From CAIPAT01 sp041665605 (GTDB lineage: Bacteria; Verrucomicrobiota; Lentisphaeria; Victivallales; Victivallaceae), in contig JBAYIO010000037.1 in the NCBI GenBank assembly GCA_041665605.1, positions 1-42,823 on the forward strand: a DNA stretch of 42,823 nt, written 5' to 3'. A program made the position numbers and the translations under genes. Below the pieces are notes generated by a model. It worked only from the letters and a program-made list of their open reading frames with translations. It did not search any database and was not told the DNA's origin. Below are positions 1-8,712 of the stretch, piece by piece (the stretch's first letter is position 1; each line of letters begins with the position of its first letter).

Positions 1-3000
1 CATCAGGAAGTGGCCGGTCCAGCCGCCGCCGCCTTCCTGGGGATACTGCGACTGGGTGGCAAAACGCACTTCACCCATATTGAATCCGTCCGTATACAGA
101 AACATCATCGGTTCCGCCTGGGAAATCGGAGCTTGAACGGAAGTCACCGTCGTGGACGTTTTCTGCCAGAAAACAATGCCGGGGGTGGAGCCAGTTGAGG
201 CCTGCTGCGCTATATAATAAGCGCCATTGTATTGCACAAGATCTTTATAGGCGTATTGCGTCGAGCTTGAGTAAGCACCGATATTGCTGATATCCGTCTC
301 CCCCCAGAAATATTGACCGTAAGTGCTGTCCGGAGCGTAGGTACTAGTGCTTATGAGACAAATATATGTATTCCCTTTGTACTTTACAAAATCATATTTT
401 GCGCATGTAATTCCAGGTGAATAGTCACTGATATTACTGATATCCACAAGCTGCCAGACTGAGGTAAGCGGATTCCCTGTATTATTGTCTTTTGCGCTGA
501 CATACACCGCCGAAAACCCGTCCGTCACTGCATCGCCGAATTTATAAGTTTTAAGACTGTCCCATTTGTCATAGTTATTTCCCTGAGTATCGCAATAGCC
601 GGTAATCCAGGAAATAGACTGCATAGTGGCCGCATATATATCGCCGGGACCTCTGGCATACTCCGAAAAGCCGGGAGCTCGCACCGTAGTGCGTGACGGA
701 TTATACATCATGGTAGCATGGGTTATGCCGCCGCCAAAGGCGTCAAGCCCGAATGCCATAAAGTCACATAGCAGATTCTGTGAGGCCTGGTAACCGCGCA
801 CGGCGTAAATAGTCTTATCATTTATAGTCAGATCATATATACAGTCAATTTTGTGTGACCCTGAAACATGCCTGATCCAGGTCTTGCCGCCGTCAGTTGA
901 TTTTGCCAGTATTGCGATGGCAGAGGTAGTGAGCGGCCAGGACAGCGCCATATATACGTTGTTGCTGTTCTGCGGATCGACAATCAGTGAGCGGGCATAA
1001 AAATCCGGAGGCGCGGAATCGGTATAATTAAGTACCGGATCATTGATAACTTCGACGGCACTGGCGGTTCCGGATTTTTCGGTGACCCGGACAAGATAAT
1101 TTTTAGTTTCCGCGAGATAGGTTGTTTTACCGTCGGAACTGGTTCTTGCCGCAGTATAAGCTATTGCACAGCCGACGGGAGTAAGAATAGTATTATTCGG
1201 CCCGGCGACCAGAGCAGGCGGGGGGCGGATACTAATGGAGCTAAGATCAGCCGGGGGGGTTTTTACTTCCGGAATCAGATCATTGAGGATGAGCTTCTCC
1301 GCTATTGCGCTTTTAGCCAGGTCATACCTGATGAGCGCTATTTTCCTGGATGAACCGTTATCCCACCCTTTGGTAACCCATAGCGTGCCGGCGGACGTTT
1401 TTACCATCTGCGGGGATGTGCCGGTAACCATGCTGTCAGTGTCAATGGTAAAAATTTTCACCGTCTGAGCGCTTTTGCTGTATTCATAAATACTGCTTGA
1501 AGCGCCGGTAAGCCTGGAGGAAATTTTACTATAATAGCTGTAATCGCTGCAATAGAAAGAGAAATATACTTTATCGCTGTCGTATGGATCAAGGTAGATC
1601 GAACAGCCGGCGGCAAAGTCATTCTGCAATGCCGGAACATCATGCCAGATTTTACTGACCAGATCAAAGTATTGAACCCCTTTGTAATGCATCACCCACA
1701 TCAGTTTTGATGCCTTATCATAGACCATTTTTACTACGCGGTTATTTTTCAATGGGCTGCCTGTGTCTTTAGCGTTTATCCAACTGACGATATTACCGTT
1801 CGCTGCGTCATAGACGGCGATGCCGCCGCCTTCATTACGCGTATGTTCGCGGTAAAACTCATCCGTACCGTGAGGAGTATCAAAGGTCATATTCACATTC
1901 AATGCCGGTTCCCCGGTGCCGCACCAGACTTGATTATTCACCGGATCATAAGCCACGCAGGTCTGGTGGCGGAATTTCATGTCGCTGCCGTCATAAGCTT
2001 TCTGGTAGTCCGTGACTGCCGCGGTGTCAGTATTTATTGCCAGCAGTCCGCCGTTAGACCGGTTCATCTGCCGTGACGGGTATGAGCGGAAACAAGTGGC
2101 AAACGACCCCGGGCTGAATGTAGCGCCGCGATAAATGAACGGATATTGATCGACCATGTCGCCGCTTCCATAAAAATAGTTATCCACCGGCAAATCGGCA
2201 TAGCCATATCCAGAGCTGCTGACGTCATTGAAAAACGCGAACATCAGGCCATTGGCTACAGTATCCATCGTCGCGGTCAACTGTTTAGTGACCGGATTCG
2301 CCGGCACTTGCACCAGTTCTATATTCCGTTTCTTCAATTCGTTTTGCACCATAGCCGAAATTTGTTGATGCAGCGTAAGAAATTTTGCTTTCCCGCTGTT
2401 CTTTTTGTATGAACCATACGCTGGACTTCCGGTATCGTCTATCATTTGCTTAATGTTAATCATGCCCGGACCATCCAGACGGGATACAATGTAATAACCA
2501 AACATTTTCGAGGAAAATTTCTTGTTAAGAATATCTGTGTTATAATAATAAAAGTATTTGTTCCTGCTGAAAATATCCGGAATGCTGTAGTTTGCCGCGG
2601 ACTCGGACAAATTGAACAGCACATAGATGTCAGTAAGGTGAAACGCGGTGCCTGTAAATTCCGGACTGGCGGCATACATCGGAATACCGCGCGTTAAGAC
2701 AATGTAGTTTATTTTGTCTGTCAGTTTGTTGGCCGTCATATGATTTTTTATGGCATCAAGTAACGCTTTTTTCTCATCTTTATTCATCGAGCCATATTCA
2801 TTTTCGCTGCCGACAGCCTGCCAGTCGGTCACTGAGACGTGGACAACATTGATATCAGGAATTTTGCGTGCAGTTTTAAAATACGCTCCGATTTCCAATG
2901 ATGCCGGAGATTTGTCATTGACTACCAGTAATACATCGTCGTAAGACGGCATTGCCCAAAGATTGGCTGATGCAGCAATCACAGCCAGTCCCGCAACAAA

Positions 3001-3024
3001 TCTGCTCAACATTTTTGTATTCAT
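1..3024 (-). CDS. TIGR03790-type secreted protein, 3' end outside window
   Basis: The reading frame is open from an ATG at 3024 to base 1 (1008 codons, no stop), so the C-terminus lies outside the window. The start has AGAAGG about 8 nt upstream and opens a signal peptide (MNTKMLSRFVAGLAVIAASA). Residues about 30-330 fit the TIGR03790 family: VVNDKSPASLEIGAYF, then RKIPDINVVHV and NYIVLTRGIPM. The family occurs in Lentisphaerota, Myxococcota and Acidobacteria and has no assigned reaction. The middle part has an Asp-box motif (STDGGKTW, near residue 710) of the kind found in sialidase-like propellers. Near residues 820-945 are three aromatic modules of about 50 residues (YKFGDAVTDGFSAVYVS, YDFVKYKGNTYICL, YKDLVQYNGAYYIA) that resemble type-3 chitin-binding (CBM5/12) domains. 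Probably a secreted, glycan-binding surface protein. Family call fairly sure, function unknown. Confidence 0.82.
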   Translation of the reverse strand, partial: MNTKMLSRFVAGLAVIAASANLWAMPSYDDVLLVVNDKSPASLEIGAYFKTARKIPDINVVHVSVTDWQAVGSENEYGSMNKDEKKALLDAIKNHMTANKLTDKINYIVLTRGIPMYAASPEFTGTAFHLTDIYVLFNLSESAANYSIPDIFSRNKYFYYYNTDILNKKFSSKMFGYYIVSRLDGPGMINIKQMIDDTGSPAYGSYKKNSGKAKFLTLHQQISAMVQNELKKRNIELVQVPANPVTKQLTATMDTVANGLMFAFFNDVSSSGYGYADLPVDNYFYGSGDMVDQYPFIYRGATFSPGSFATCFRSYPSRQMNRSNGGLLAINTDTAAVTDYQKAYDGSDMKFRHQTCVAYDPVNNQVWCGTGEPALNVNMTFDTPHGTDEFYREHTRNEGGGIAVYDAANGNIVSWINAKDTGSPLKNNRVVKMVYDKASKLMWVMHYKGVQYFDLVSKIWHDVPALQNDFAAGCSIYLDPYDSDKVYFSFYCSDYSYYSKISSRLTGASSSIYEYSKSAQTVKIFTIDTDSMVTGTSPQMVKTSAGTLWVTKGWDNGSSRKIALIRYDLAKSAIAEKLILNDLIPEVKTPPADLSSISIRPPPALVAGPNNTILTPVGCAIAYTAARTSSDGKTTYLAETKNYLVRVTEKSGTASAVEVINDPVLNYTDSAPPDFYARSLIVDPQNSNNVYMALSWPLTTSAIAILAKSTDGGKTWIRHVSGSHKIDCIYDLTINDKTIYAVRGYQASQNLLCDFMAFGLDAFGGGITHATMMYNPSRTTVRAPGFSEYARGPGDIYAATMQSISWITGYCDTQGNNYDKWDSLKTYKFGDAVTDGFSAVYVSAKDNNTGNPLTSVWQLVDISNISDYSPGITCAKYDFVKYKGNTYICLISTSTYAPDSTYGQYFWGETDISNIGAYSSSTQYAYKDLVQYNGAYYIAQQASTGSTPGIVFWQKTSTTVTSVQAPISQAEPMMFLYTDGFNMGEVRFATQSQYPQEGGGGWTGHFLM

Positions 3025-3145
3025 AATTGTTTCCTTCTTTTGTTAATTATTAAACTGCTGATTCCGTTAGAAAATCAGGTTAATTTTCTCTTCTTTACTA
3101 TTCTGACCGCTGCTTCAGCATTTGACATTGATTCCAGAATTACTA

Positions 3146-3184
3146 TTCCGGCAGCATAACAGCTCCAGCTCCATGCTGCCGGAA
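3146..3184 (-). terminator. Stem-loop after the 1209-aa gene
   Basis: A perfect 12-bp inverted repeat, TTCCGGCAGCAT (3146-3157) and ATGCTGCCGGAA (3173-3184), with a 15-nt loop. It begins 25 bp after the stop of the upstream gene (3209) and precedes the TIGR03790 gene on the same strand. There is no clear T-run, so it may be a weak or Rho-assisted terminator or an mRNA-stabilising hairpin. Confidence 0.55.
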
Positions 3185-3208
3185 AATTTGAACAGGCCGC
3201 TAAAAGCC

Positions 3209-6200
3209 TTATGGTTTTTTAGTAATGTACATTCCGTTCTGGTCAGTGTTCCATGACGGGATATTGCTATGCAGCTTCAAACCAAATTTGACAGACATCG
3301 GCCCTGACCCGAAATTTGTTGAGCCGGGATTAAGTGTTGTATAGTTGAACAGCGCCCCGCCGCCGGCATCGAAGTTAGCAAATGTACTTGACGGACTTAC
3401 AGGAGTAAATTCGCAATGGTCGAAACAATGTATGTAACTGGCGCCGGTGCCGCCTTGTTCATATAGCTTGTTGCTGCTGGAGAATACCCGGTGGAAATAC
3501 CACACGTCACTGGCGCTTCCTCTCGGATAGAAGTCTCTGCCGTAAGAACCTGAGATCGTGGTATGATAAAGCGCCCAGGTACCGGCCATATAACTTCCGG
3601 CGTCTTCGCATGCCCCTGTCGCAATCTCATTGTTGACAAACCAACTGCTGCAAGCCAGGTTGGCAAGAGCGTTGAAGCCGCCAGTGGCAAGGCCGTATTT
3701 GGCATTCTGGAATACGCAGTTCACGAACATAAATTCTGAACACTGGTTTGGGGAAGTCAGACCGATTCCGGCAGCATATTTACCCCCGGTAAACTTGCAG
3801 TCATCATACATTACCTCCTGGGTGGCGTGTCCGAAATTCTGGTATTCCAGGGTCACGCATGGAACTGTGATCGTGCCGGGATCGCCGGAGTCATAAGCGG
3901 CAGTTTCAAAAGCTATCCCCTGGATAGTGAAATATGCGATGCCCTGGGAAAGAAATACTGAACCTTTGTCGGTCAGCCGGCGCAGGATTTTAGTATTCCC
4001 TGAACCAGCGCCGGCGATCCAGCCGCCGGCAGTTTTTGATACTCCGCCATAAACTGAATGTGAATACCCCAGCGGGCTGGTTACCAGATAAGTTCCCGCG
4101 GGAAAATAAATCAGTTTACCGGCATTCAGCGCCGACTGAATTGCCGCAGTATCATCAGTAACACCATTTCCGGCAGCAAAGTAAGGCGAATTTTTGACAT
4201 TTATCATACCTGTCAGCGTGGTGTCAACCACCGGTAATTCAATCTGCGCAGGCACAGTGACTTCCGGCAGTGGCGGTACATTGGAGTACCCCGACAAGTT
4301 GACTCCAGGATCGACCCATCTGGCATTCGGATAGGTGTTATCGCCAGTCAGCGCTTTATAATTATATATATTGCCGTCAAATATCAATGTCGCACCGGTT
4401 ACCGGCAGCGTGTTGATATTGGTATACAAATAATTACCCAGGGCAACTACAGTCGCCCCGGACGCTGCCGTTCCGGTTACCAGTTTGCCCGCGGAAGCGG
4501 TCGAATTGTTGCCAAGCAGCCAGAGAGTTCCGCCGCCATTGTAGTCCACATAGATTGCCTCTCCAGCCGGCCTGGCGCAATTGACCGAGTTATTCAATAC
4601 AATCACATCCACATCATCCGTGGTCGCAGGCACCTGCAGCAATGTTGACGGGTATGTGTTTGCCGTTGCGCTGCCTTCCGTGCGCACATTGGCGATCATA
4701 TGCGGACCGATAGTTGAAGCAGAGGTGATTTTCACGTCCGCCGGTCCAAGTGCCCCCTGGAAGCCGGTGCTGAACAGGCGCAGCCGTCCCTGCTTCTGGG
4801 CAATATGAAAATGTCCGCCTGCCGGCGACTGGGGGGCGGCGCCGGAACTGGCGATATTGCCGCCAATGATAAAAGTATCCGCCAGAGGGTGATCAACAAT
4901 AATTGAGGATTGCGAATAACCGCGCATAGTAAGATAAACCCCCTGGAACGTGAAACTTCCCCTGCCCTGGATTTCCACGGCGGCACGATCAACAAAACAG
5001 GCATGCATTTCAAATATTGTCGGCACAAAATTCTGGAAAACCAAACTCCGGTATTCTGTTACCGCCGGCCCCAGGAGATAAAGTCCGGTGATATTGATCA
5101 ACGGCGCATTCCGGACAATAAACATAGGCTTAGTATTATCACTTGGAATCAGCCGTGTTCCCATCCGGTCTCCTCCGTGAATGAACAACGGAGTATTACG
5201 GTTAATGATTATCGGGTTACTGACAGTATAATCGCCAGGCGGCAGATAAATATAATTAATCGTCCCGCTGTTCAATGCGGTATTTAACGCCGCAGACGTA
5301 CTAACGGTTGTGAAATTGCTGTATTGGGCCGGCCGGTCATAGGAGAATGATGCAGTCAGACTCTCCTCCGGCAATGCTGAAACAATCACGTTGTCCAGCA
5401 GAAAAACACCATTAACCACGTGGTCGAAGCCGCTGAATCCGATTGCATCAACTGTATTAAAAACTATATCACCTGTATCATACGGCAAATCCAGATAAAC
5501 ATCATATCTGTTCCAGCCGGCAGTCAGCGTGACCTGCTGCCGCGCGCCTGACCAAGTCCGTTCAATGTTCAAATAAGGCGATCCGGAAACAGATTTTGCC
5601 CAGAAGGAGACTTTTATCCTGTTATAAGCTTTTACCGTACCTGAAAATGTGCACGTCGCACCGGACGAGCAACTGGTCAAAGGGGCGGCAGTACTGATAT
5701 TAACCCGCAAAGCTCCCGCGGATCCTCCCCAGGTATCAGCAGTCTCTCTGGAAAGTATTGTCGCGTCGGCTGCGCCATTCCGCAATCCGCTCCAGCCGGT
5801 TATCGAAGAATCAAAATTGTAATTGCTGACGGAATTAGCCACAACGTCGATATGCACATCATCTATAAGAAAATTTCCGCTGGTCACATTGGTAAACCCG
5901 CTGTATCCCGGAACTGCGACAGTATTGAAAATAATGCCTGCTGTCGTATAATCCACATCGAAGGCAAGAGAATATTTTTTCCATGCAGTCGAAAGAACTG
6001 CCTGCGCCCGCGATCCACCTCCGTACATTCGCTCGACATTAAGGTAATTTGAGCCAGACACGCTCTTTGCCCAGAAAGTAACCTGCAAACGTGAATTCGC
6101 AGGAATACTGTTAGTTATACAGTAAGCTCCGGTCTGGTGACTGTACAGTAATGCAGTGGTACTGATATTAACATTCATATAACCGGATTTACCGTCCGGA

Positions 6201-6838
6201 CCGTTTCCGGAATTATAGGCGATTATTGACGAATCAGCAACGGCATTGCGATATCCCTGCCAATTCGATATTCCGCCGTTGAAAGAAGGATTCAGGACGT
6301 AAGCTTCGGAAACAGTTGACACGGCAACATTGTCCAATATGAATTCGCCGCTGACCACGCATTGAGTGTCGGCCCCGTCAAAGACGCTGACTGTGCTGAA
6401 TACCAGATAACTGGTGCTGGAAGCAACATCCATATCCACGGTGTAAGACTTCCAGTCCGGCGTCAGTTTCACACGGGCCGATGCGGAATCACTCACCTGC
6501 CGGGCTATATTCAATATCGGAGAACCGTACAGGGATTTGGCATTGAAAGATACTCTCACCCTGGAGTTTGCGGCAATTGTCGCGCAATTATAGCGGGCGC
6601 CTGTATTGCCGACAGTTCGTGTCTGGGTTTCGGGGATTCTCATGACAACGCGTAACGCACCGGCGGAATTGCCGTATGTATTAAGCTTTTCCCAGGATAG
6701 ATTTATCACATCTCCGGAATTTTCCTGAATTGCCGTCCAGTTTGCTATGCCGCTTTCGAAATCGTCTGCGTACACTTCAAGCCGTGCGATCAAAATCAAT
6801 ACTCCGGCAGCCAATAATAATCTTAGAATATTTCTCAT
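3209..6838 (-). CDS. Secreted protein: three CBM-like modules plus two pectate-lyase-type beta-helices
   Basis: 1209 aa, starting at an ATG with a GGGGAAGGGGG Shine-Dalgarno-like stretch. Signal peptide 1-24. Three homologous jelly-roll modules follow (about 25-174, 180-332 and 337-487). Each has a W-x-G/A core near its start, a phrase like VSFWAKSVSGSPYLNIER and an ending like GVFLLDNVIVS, as in CBM4/9-type domains. Residues 500-860 form a beta-helix with the opening ALNSGTINYIYLPPGDYTV. Residues about 880-1209 form a second one with the Pectate_lyase_3 signature GNGVTDDTAAIQSALNAG followed by LIYFPAGTYLV. Likely an extracytoplasmic polysaccharide lyase or hydrolase acting on a pectin-like or other acidic glycan. 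The substrate cannot be read from sequence, and non-catalytic beta-helix proteins with the same fold exist. It lies after the MDR gene with a 214-bp gap. Confidence 0.85.
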   Translation of the reverse strand: MRNILRLLLAAGVLILIARLEVYADDFESGIANWTAIQENSGDVINLSWEKLNTYGNSAGALRVVMRIPETQTRTVGNTGARYNCATIAANSRVRVSFNAKSLYGSPILNIARQVSDSASARVKLTPDWKSYTVDMDVASSTSYLVFSTVSVFDGADTQCVVSGEFILDNVAVSTVSEAYVLNPSFNGGISNWQGYRNAVADSSIIAYNSGNGPDGKSGYMNVNISTTALLYSHQTGAYCITNSIPANSRLQVTFWAKSVSGSNYLNVERMYGGGSRAQAVLSTAWKKYSLAFDVDYTTAGIIFNTVAVPGYSGFTNVTSGNFLIDDVHIDVVANSVSNYNFDSSITGWSGLRNGAADATILSRETADTWGGSAGALRVNISTAAPLTSCSSGATCTFSGTVKAYNRIKVSFWAKSVSGSPYLNIERTWSGARQQVTLTAGWNRYDVYLDLPYDTGDIVFNTVDAIGFSGFDHVVNGVFLLDNVIVSALPEESLTASFSYDRPAQYSNFTTVSTSAALNTALNSGTINYIYLPPGDYTVSNPIIINRNTPLFIHGGDRMGTRLIPSDNTKPMFIVRNAPLINITGLYLLGPAVTEYRSLVFQNFVPTIFEMHACFVDRAAVEIQGRGSFTFQGVYLTMRGYSQSSIIVDHPLADTFIIGGNIASSGAAPQSPAGGHFHIAQKQGRLRLFSTGFQGALGPADVKITSASTIGPHMIANVRTEGSATANTYPSTLLQVPATTDDVDVIVLNNSVNCARPAGEAIYVDYNGGGTLWLLGNNSTASAGKLVTGTAASGATVVALGNYLYTNINTLPVTGATLIFDGNIYNYKALTGDNTYPNARWVDPGVNLSGYSNVPPLPEVTVPAQIELPVVDTTLTGMINVKNSPYFAAGNGVTDDTAAIQSALNAGKLIYFPAGTYLVTSPLGYSHSVYGGVSKTAGGWIAGAGSGNTKILRRLTDKGSVFLSQGIAYFTIQGIAFETAAYDSGDPGTITVPCVTLEYQNFGHATQEVMYDDCKFTGGKYAAGIGLTSPNQCSEFMFVNCVFQNAKYGLATGGFNALANLACSSWFVNNEIATGACEDAGSYMAGTWALYHTTISGSYGRDFYPRGSASDVWYFHRVFSSSNKLYEQGGTGASYIHCFDHCEFTPVSPSSTFANFDAGGGALFNYTTLNPGSTNFGSGPMSVKFGLKLHSNIPSWNTDQNGMYITKKP

Positions 6839-7052
6839 TTAATCCCCCTTCCCCATTGTGTTGTTAGAATGTCAAAATTTATCCCTCTTATCAAAACATT
6901 AATAACTTAGTTTATTTTGCTAATAAGACTTAAAACCCCTTTTGTTTAAATTATCGGATAGCCTTTCGTTTTTCACCATCGCCGCCATCGCCGGAATCTC
7001 AAGTTCCGGCGGAAAGATTACCGGGATTCCCGCGTATTCCGCCGGCCCTTCA

Positions 7053-8075
7053 TCATTTTGCCATACTCCAATCAAAAACACAGCCGAGATATTTATCCTT
7101 GTGGTAAACCAGATCCTGATAGACCTGCTGACAGTCAACTGGATTAACCAGCTCAATCAGCGGTTCAGGCTGCAGTTTGCCGCGGTGCATCAGGTCGGCA
7201 ATCTGGCGGTAATTGCCGTTATGCGTATCGTGCAGATAAGGCTTTTCCGCAACCGGGAAAGCCATGCCGGCCGATCCCTGAATGCGCAGACTGCTGCCGT
7301 TAATCCGGTCGAAAATCGGGGCAATATCCAGCATTGCCGTTTTACGGTAGCCGCCAAGCAGTATGATGCAGCCGTAAACACGCATGCATTCAACCAGTTC
7401 CGCAATGATATTCGAACCCTCAATTGCCAGCACGCACTGGTGCAGTTTTCGCCCCTGCGTGATTTCTTCGACTATCTCTCTGTAGTTGCGTCCATCCGGA
7501 TTGACTGCCGGTATTCCGCATTGGCGGATGACCGCAAGACGCTTTTCAGAAATATCCGCCACCGTCACCAGCGCACCTGCCGCGGCATAAAGTTGAGCCG
7601 CGGATGCGCCGATAATGCCGGCGCCGACTACCAGCACATCGTCTCCCGGCCTGACCACGGAATGACGCACTGCCGACATGCTGATTGAGTAGTGATAAAT
7701 AACTGCCGCATGATGAAGCGGCAGATAATCCGGAACTTTGATTCCCAGACAAAAACCGTTCCAGCCGAATTCGCGCGGAATTTCGCTGAATTTGGCATAG
7801 CTGTCGTGATTGCACCAACTGATTACTTTATCGCCCGGTTTGACGCTTTTTACCGCGCTGCCAACGGCAATAACTTCCCCGACATTGGAACTGCCGGACG
7901 TGGTCGGCGGCCGTGGCGAACCGTAACCGGCATACATCGCGCCTTCCGTGCCGGCGCTGATTCCGGAATAAAGCGTCCTGGAAATAATCTCGTCCGGACG
8001 GAGATTATCATCCAGTTCTCCGTCAACCAGTTCCGCCCTGTTTACTTCTGTAAAAGTTATCCGCCTGACCTTCAT
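7053..8075 (-). CDS. Medium-chain dehydrogenase/reductase (zinc-independent type)
   Basis: 340 aa. The N-terminal GroES-like domain includes SGISAGTEGAMYAG (37-50), GEVIAVGSAVKSVKPGDKV, and a Rossmann fold with GAGIIGASAAQLYAAAG (151-167) ending in the acidic VADISEKR, which favours NAD(H) binding. Classical alcohol dehydrogenases carry a zinc-ligand Cys in GxCGTD; here the position reads SAGTE, as in the MDR subgroup that contains BchC-like and sugar-dehydrogenase-like enzymes. It probably oxidises or reduces a sugar-derived alcohol in the cytoplasm. It is 41 bp downstream of a small secreted CBM-like gene in the same transcription direction, so it may process what that locus releases. Family sure, substrate unknown. 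Confidence 0.88.
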   Translation of the reverse strand: MKVRRITFTEVNRAELVDGELDDNLRPDEIISRTLYSGISAGTEGAMYAGYGSPRPPTTSGSSNVGEVIAVGSAVKSVKPGDKVISWCNHDSYAKFSEIPREFGWNGFCLGIKVPDYLPLHHAAVIYHYSISMSAVRHSVVRPGDDVLVVGAGIIGASAAQLYAAAGALVTVADISEKRLAVIRQCGIPAVNPDGRNYREIVEEITQGRKLHQCVLAIEGSNIIAELVECMRVYGCIILLGGYRKTAMLDIAPIFDRINGSSLRIQGSAGMAFPVAEKPYLHDTHNGNYRQIADLMHRGKLQPEPLIELVNPVDCQQVYQDLVYHKDKYLGCVFDWSMAK

Positions 8076-8116
8076 TATCAGCCTCTTTTAAATTCTGTTG
8101 TTATTCCAGAATGGAA

Positions 8117-8674
8117 TTATTTAGTTTCCACAGAAAATTTGACATTGTCGATTTGCAGCGCGGCATCGCCGTCAACCTGGAACAGCGGACGGACTTTACC
8201 GATCTGGCCTTTGCCGGGATATTCTTTATCCGGTACTTCCAGCGTAATTTCCTTCAATGTCCAATCCTTTGCGTCGATACTCTCTGTTTCCTGCACCAGG
8301 TCACCGCACCATACGGTTTTGGCATTGTACACATAAACGCCGGCGCGAATATTACCGGTTCCTTTTACATAATAGGATATTTTGATTTTATCGCCGGGCT
8401 TGGCATCAGCTATGTTCCCGCTGAAAAAATGAACCAGTTCGGATGCAGACGTTTTGATTTCCACGCAGTTTTTGCCGTCCTGAGCGCCTTCGGTTAATAC
8501 CGTTACCTTGCCGAGTTTGCCTTCGGCTTTGAACACATCATTGTTGACCCATTTAGCCGGCATGTTGTTATTGTCCAGCGACTCGAAACTGCCGTTAATC
8601 TGCAATTCCTTGATTTCAGCCTGAACAAGCATGGCGGTTCCGATTAAAGCGGCGATGGTGATGGACTTTTTCAT
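8117..8674 (-). CDS. Small secreted CBM4/9-like protein
   Basis: 185 aa with a signal peptide (cleavage probably after VQA, residue 19) and one jelly-roll module. The start has GGGAGAA about 6 nt upstream. The module pattern (INGSFE, PAKWVNND, GAQDGKNCVEI, YYVKGTG, LQIDNVKFS) closely matches the C-terminal module of the 1357-aa protein encoded just upstream (NGSFE, PAQWLVNN, DAQDGKRYIRV, CDLDNVRF). This suggests a free-standing duplicate of that module. No catalytic residues are recognisable. Likely role: periplasmic or extracellular binding of the substrate or of a product handled by the same operon. It is 38 bp from the upstream gene and 41 bp from the MDR gene. Confidence 0.8.
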   Translation of the reverse strand: MKKSITIAALIGTAMLVQAEIKELQINGSFESLDNNNMPAKWVNNDVFKAEGKLGKVTVLTEGAQDGKNCVEIKTSASELVHFFSGNIADAKPGDKIKISYYVKGTGNIRAGVYVYNAKTVWCGDLVQETESIDAKDWTLKEITLEVPDKEYPGKGQIGKVRPLFQVDGDAALQIDNVKFSVETK

Positions 8675-8712
8675 TTAACTTCTCCCTTATATTTGTTATG
8701 GAACAATATTGG

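Noticed and set aside
6942..7688. 248-codon plus-strand open frame
   Set aside because: Lies antisense to the well-supported MDR gene; no ribosome site or family motif.
7692..8336. 214-codon plus-strand open frame
   Set aside because: Antisense across the MDR and CBM-like genes; composition follows the complementary genes.
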